From the NCBI RefSeq assembly GCF_020382885.2, contig NC_058498.1, positions 7,724,501 to 7,788,500 on the forward strand: a stretch of DNA of 64,000 bases, read 5' to 3'. Below, in pieces: positions 61,655-64,000 of the stretch (the stretch's first letter is position 1; each line of letters starts with the position of its first letter). The notes under the pieces are model-generated. The model worked only from the letters and a program-made list of their open reading frames with translations. It had not been told where the DNA came from and made no database searches. The DNA is from Scatophagus argus (Eukaryota; Chordata; Actinopteri; Scatophagidae). Both the position numbers and the translations under genes were made by a program.

Positions 61655-62075
61655 GAATTCAGGTGCAGTATGGAGCTGTTTTTCAGGGGTTGTGCTTGGC
61701 TCCTTACTTCAAGTGAAGGGAAATCTTGGACAATACTATGCTTCCAACTTTGTGGCAACATCCTGGTGAAGACCCCCCTGCATTCCAGTGTACAAAACGA
61801 GGTCCACAATGGCAAATGACATGGCCAGATGGATCTAGTGTGGAAGAAGCTTGCTGGCCCGCACAGAGCCCTGACCTCAACCCCATCAAACACCCTGAGG
61901 ACTAACTGGAAGGGAGACTGCAGCACCAGTGCCAGACCCCAGAAACACTTTAAAATCTAGCCGAAAGCCCACCCAGAAGAACAGAAGCTGCCACAACCAC
62001 GGGGGGTGGGGACGGGGATGGAGGATGGACTGGTTTAATAGACAGGTGTCCCAATACTTTTGTATTAGGCACTGG
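61655..62075 (-). mobile_element. Non-autonomous DNA transposon relic, same family as 6199-6450, reversed
   Basis: Read on the minus strand it begins at the TACAAAAGTATTGGGACACC end and includes TTTGATGGGGTTGAGGTCAG, GGGCTCTGTGCGGGCC, GTTGCCACAAAGTTGGAAGC, ATTTCCCTTCACTTGAAGTA and CCTGAAAAACAGCTCCATAC. These are the hallmarks of this abundant fish family as I remember it. Its frames (for example 61555-61926) are not a host gene. The other end is not clear. Confidence 0.65.
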
Positions 62076-63878
62076 AAAAGCTGCCAGTGTGATACTGAAG
62101 TCCTCATCTGAGAGCTGACCTCGTATAAACGTCTGCATTTTAAAAGTTTTATAGTCTTCGTGGGTAGTTTCTGAGTCACAGTCGGCCAACTGAAAAATAC
62201 ATTCAAGAAAGCTGAACTGTAGAACGAGGCAGGCTGGTCAAAGTCGAGTCATCTAGTGAAGCTTTGCTGAGTTTTTCAGTTAAGCGCGACTCACAATTTT
62301 GTTTCATGTACACGTAAGACTGGCGTTAGTGGGCTTTGTTTGCGTCACAAGTCATACTGTAATTAAAATAAGAGTCCCAGCATCATCACTGGCTTAAATG
62401 AGCCTCTTTTTTAATTAAAGTAGAGACGCTGGTACATGAAGAAAGGAGTGTGAGTCATACATCGCATCACTTTCTGAAGGCAGGCTACAGTACTCAGCCT
62501 ACTTTTGGTTGTAAAGTCATGTCTTGTTTCCTCCTGCCAATGCTTCACTCTGTGTATTTTCTGGGACAACATGCATGATAGTGTATTTTTAAGTTGTGCT
62601 AGTGGTGTATACAGTATGATGTGTGTACATGTGTGTGCGTGTTTGTTGGGTTGGAAGCTGCCCTGAGAAAGTGTTTCAGTGTTTCAGGAGTGGTGTGTGA
62701 ATTATTGAAAAGCCCTCAAGGGTTTTTCTGGCTGCTGGATCAGTGTTCCTTGCCGTACAGATTGAAGTTGAGTGTACTGTAGTCACACTTCAGAGGTGAG
62801 ACGAGCTGTGTCCAAACTGCACTGCAGCACTTAGCGGGACAGGAAACATAACTCCAGCATCAGTCCCATACCAGCTCTTCCTCAGGTCTACCATGACTGA
62901 TCAGCTGTCAGAATAGATTTTGAATCTTTTGGCTGGTTTTTGGCACAGGTGTGTGGTTGAGAAAGACTCCTTGTCAGCCACTTTGACTTACGGATGTGAG
63001 AATGAGGAATCCATTTTGTTCGAGTGACCAACCCAGCACATACAGAAAGTCTCCCACTTCCTATTCAAGTGCAGATTTACATATGTGACACCAAAATGAG
63101 TATGTATGGTTCTTGATACAGTTTTAATCAGTACTAGATATTAAAGCTAATGTTTAAAATCGCATTAAAATTTCCCTTCGTAAACCCAGGTAAGACCCAC
63201 CCTCAAGACTTAGCAGTCAATCAGAAAGATAAGTGACGACCATTTGGCCGTGACAATTATGGTAATTTATTTAGGCATTTTTGAGTGAGTGAGTTTTATT
63301 AAATCTGTAGTCTTACAACTTGAATCCATGTGTGTGGCAAAAATAGATATATTATTTTTTCTTTAAGGATGTCATGTGTTCTAACTGTGGCTGCACACCC
63401 ACAGAGCCGTCAGCTGTTTCCAGTCGATAAGTAATTACCTGACTTGTAATTACTTAGTTCAGCGGTTTCCGAGATTTTTCACGTCAAGAACGTTTCAGCA
63501 CAGTGGGCATGCGTTGGATGGATGTTTAGAGATTATTCTAACAGGATTCTGCAGACAACACCAGGTTTAAATCGTTGAACCTCCACTATGTTGTGATTTG
63601 CATTAATTCTCCCACAGGCTAATGAATAGGAGCTGCCTTGGTGGCTGGTATCACAACTTGTAACTCTGCGGCGTTTGCGCAAGGTGATGTGTGGCGTGTG
63701 GATGTGAACACAGCTCCGATGTGCAGCCAGTCTGGGTCAGGATGAGACCAGCGAGAGGAAGGCTTGTTGGCAGAGCCCGAGGCCTCTGGAACAGAAACGC
63801 TGTTATCTGCTAACGTGGCTCTACTGCTGCTGGCTGCTGTGTCTGTGGTGACTCATCAAAACCACACACAGACGTATA

Positions 63879-63904
63879 CACACACACACACACACACACA
63901 CACA
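63879..63904. repeat. (CA)n microsatellite
   Basis: Pure dinucleotide run near the right edge of the window. Confidence 0.95.
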
Positions 63905-64000
63905 GACGTACACACATCCAGACATAATCACACTGACAAACATAAGTGCACACACGCAAACTACTGACGGAACATTCTTTGACATATTGGCGTGAACACA

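Larger units (their letters stand above)
59670..64000. other. Probable first intron of the next gene; no coding exon seen
   Basis: Contains a short (AAT)n run near 60270, the reversed transposon relic at 61655-62075 and (AC)n at 63879-63904. I looked for the FAM163 N-terminal membrane exon and did not find it, so it would lie beyond the window. Confidence 0.45.

Noticed and set aside
61555..61926. 123-codon minus-strand frame
   Set aside because: Falls within a non-autonomous transposon relic, not a host gene.

Overview
The window is vertebrate nuclear DNA, almost certainly from a ray-finned fish. Genes have many short exons with GT-AG introns, introns are compact, (CA)n microsatellites are frequent, and there are copies of repeat families typical of teleost genomes. 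All exon coordinates below come from reading splice sites by eye. For each multi-exon gene I checked that the summed exon lengths keep one open frame from start to stop.

From left to right: (1) 1-3060 has no recognisable coding sequence and looks like the 3' end of a + strand gene converging on crb1. (2) 3140-23395, minus strand, is crb1, a Crumbs-family polarity protein with EGF repeats, three laminin-G domains, one membrane span and an ERLI tail (12 coding exons, 1307 aa). The locus also carries what a second, shorter isoform needs: its own signal-peptide exon (16689-16740) and its own C-terminal membrane segment, made by reading through the exon 11 splice donor (8342-8461). (3) Inside the last intron of crb1, same strand, lies a complete three-exon, 124-aa gene (4547-5614). 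It has the layout of CRB3: signal peptide, Thr-rich stub, membrane span, [10 protein letters not shown] juxtamembrane motif and an ERLV end. This is the most unusual object in the window. (4) 24372-34963, plus strand, is axdnd1 (26 coding exons, 1009 aa). (5) 35654-38718, minus strand, is nphs2, podocin (7 coding exons, 370 aa). (6) 41320-52510, plus strand, is tdrd5, with three LOTUS domains and a Tudor domain (17 coding exons, 898 aa). (7) 52511-64000 is non-coding as far as I can see, apart from a GC-rich block at about 59100-59669 ending in a good splice donor. It may be the first exon of the next gene, which by synteny with human 1q25 would be fam163a, but no coding exon is visible.

The genes alternate in direction (- + - +). 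crb1/axdnd1 and nphs2/tdrd5 are head to head; axdnd1/nphs2 and the left-hand gene/crb1 are tail to tail, with closely spaced poly(A) signals. axdnd1-nphs2-tdrd5 keeps the human 1q25.2 order. In human, CRB1 lies farther away at 1q31, so its adjacency here is a lineage difference. Functionally, crb1 and the nested CRB3-like protein belong to apical polarity of epithelia and photoreceptors, podocin to the kidney slit diaphragm, and axdnd1 and tdrd5 to male germ cells.
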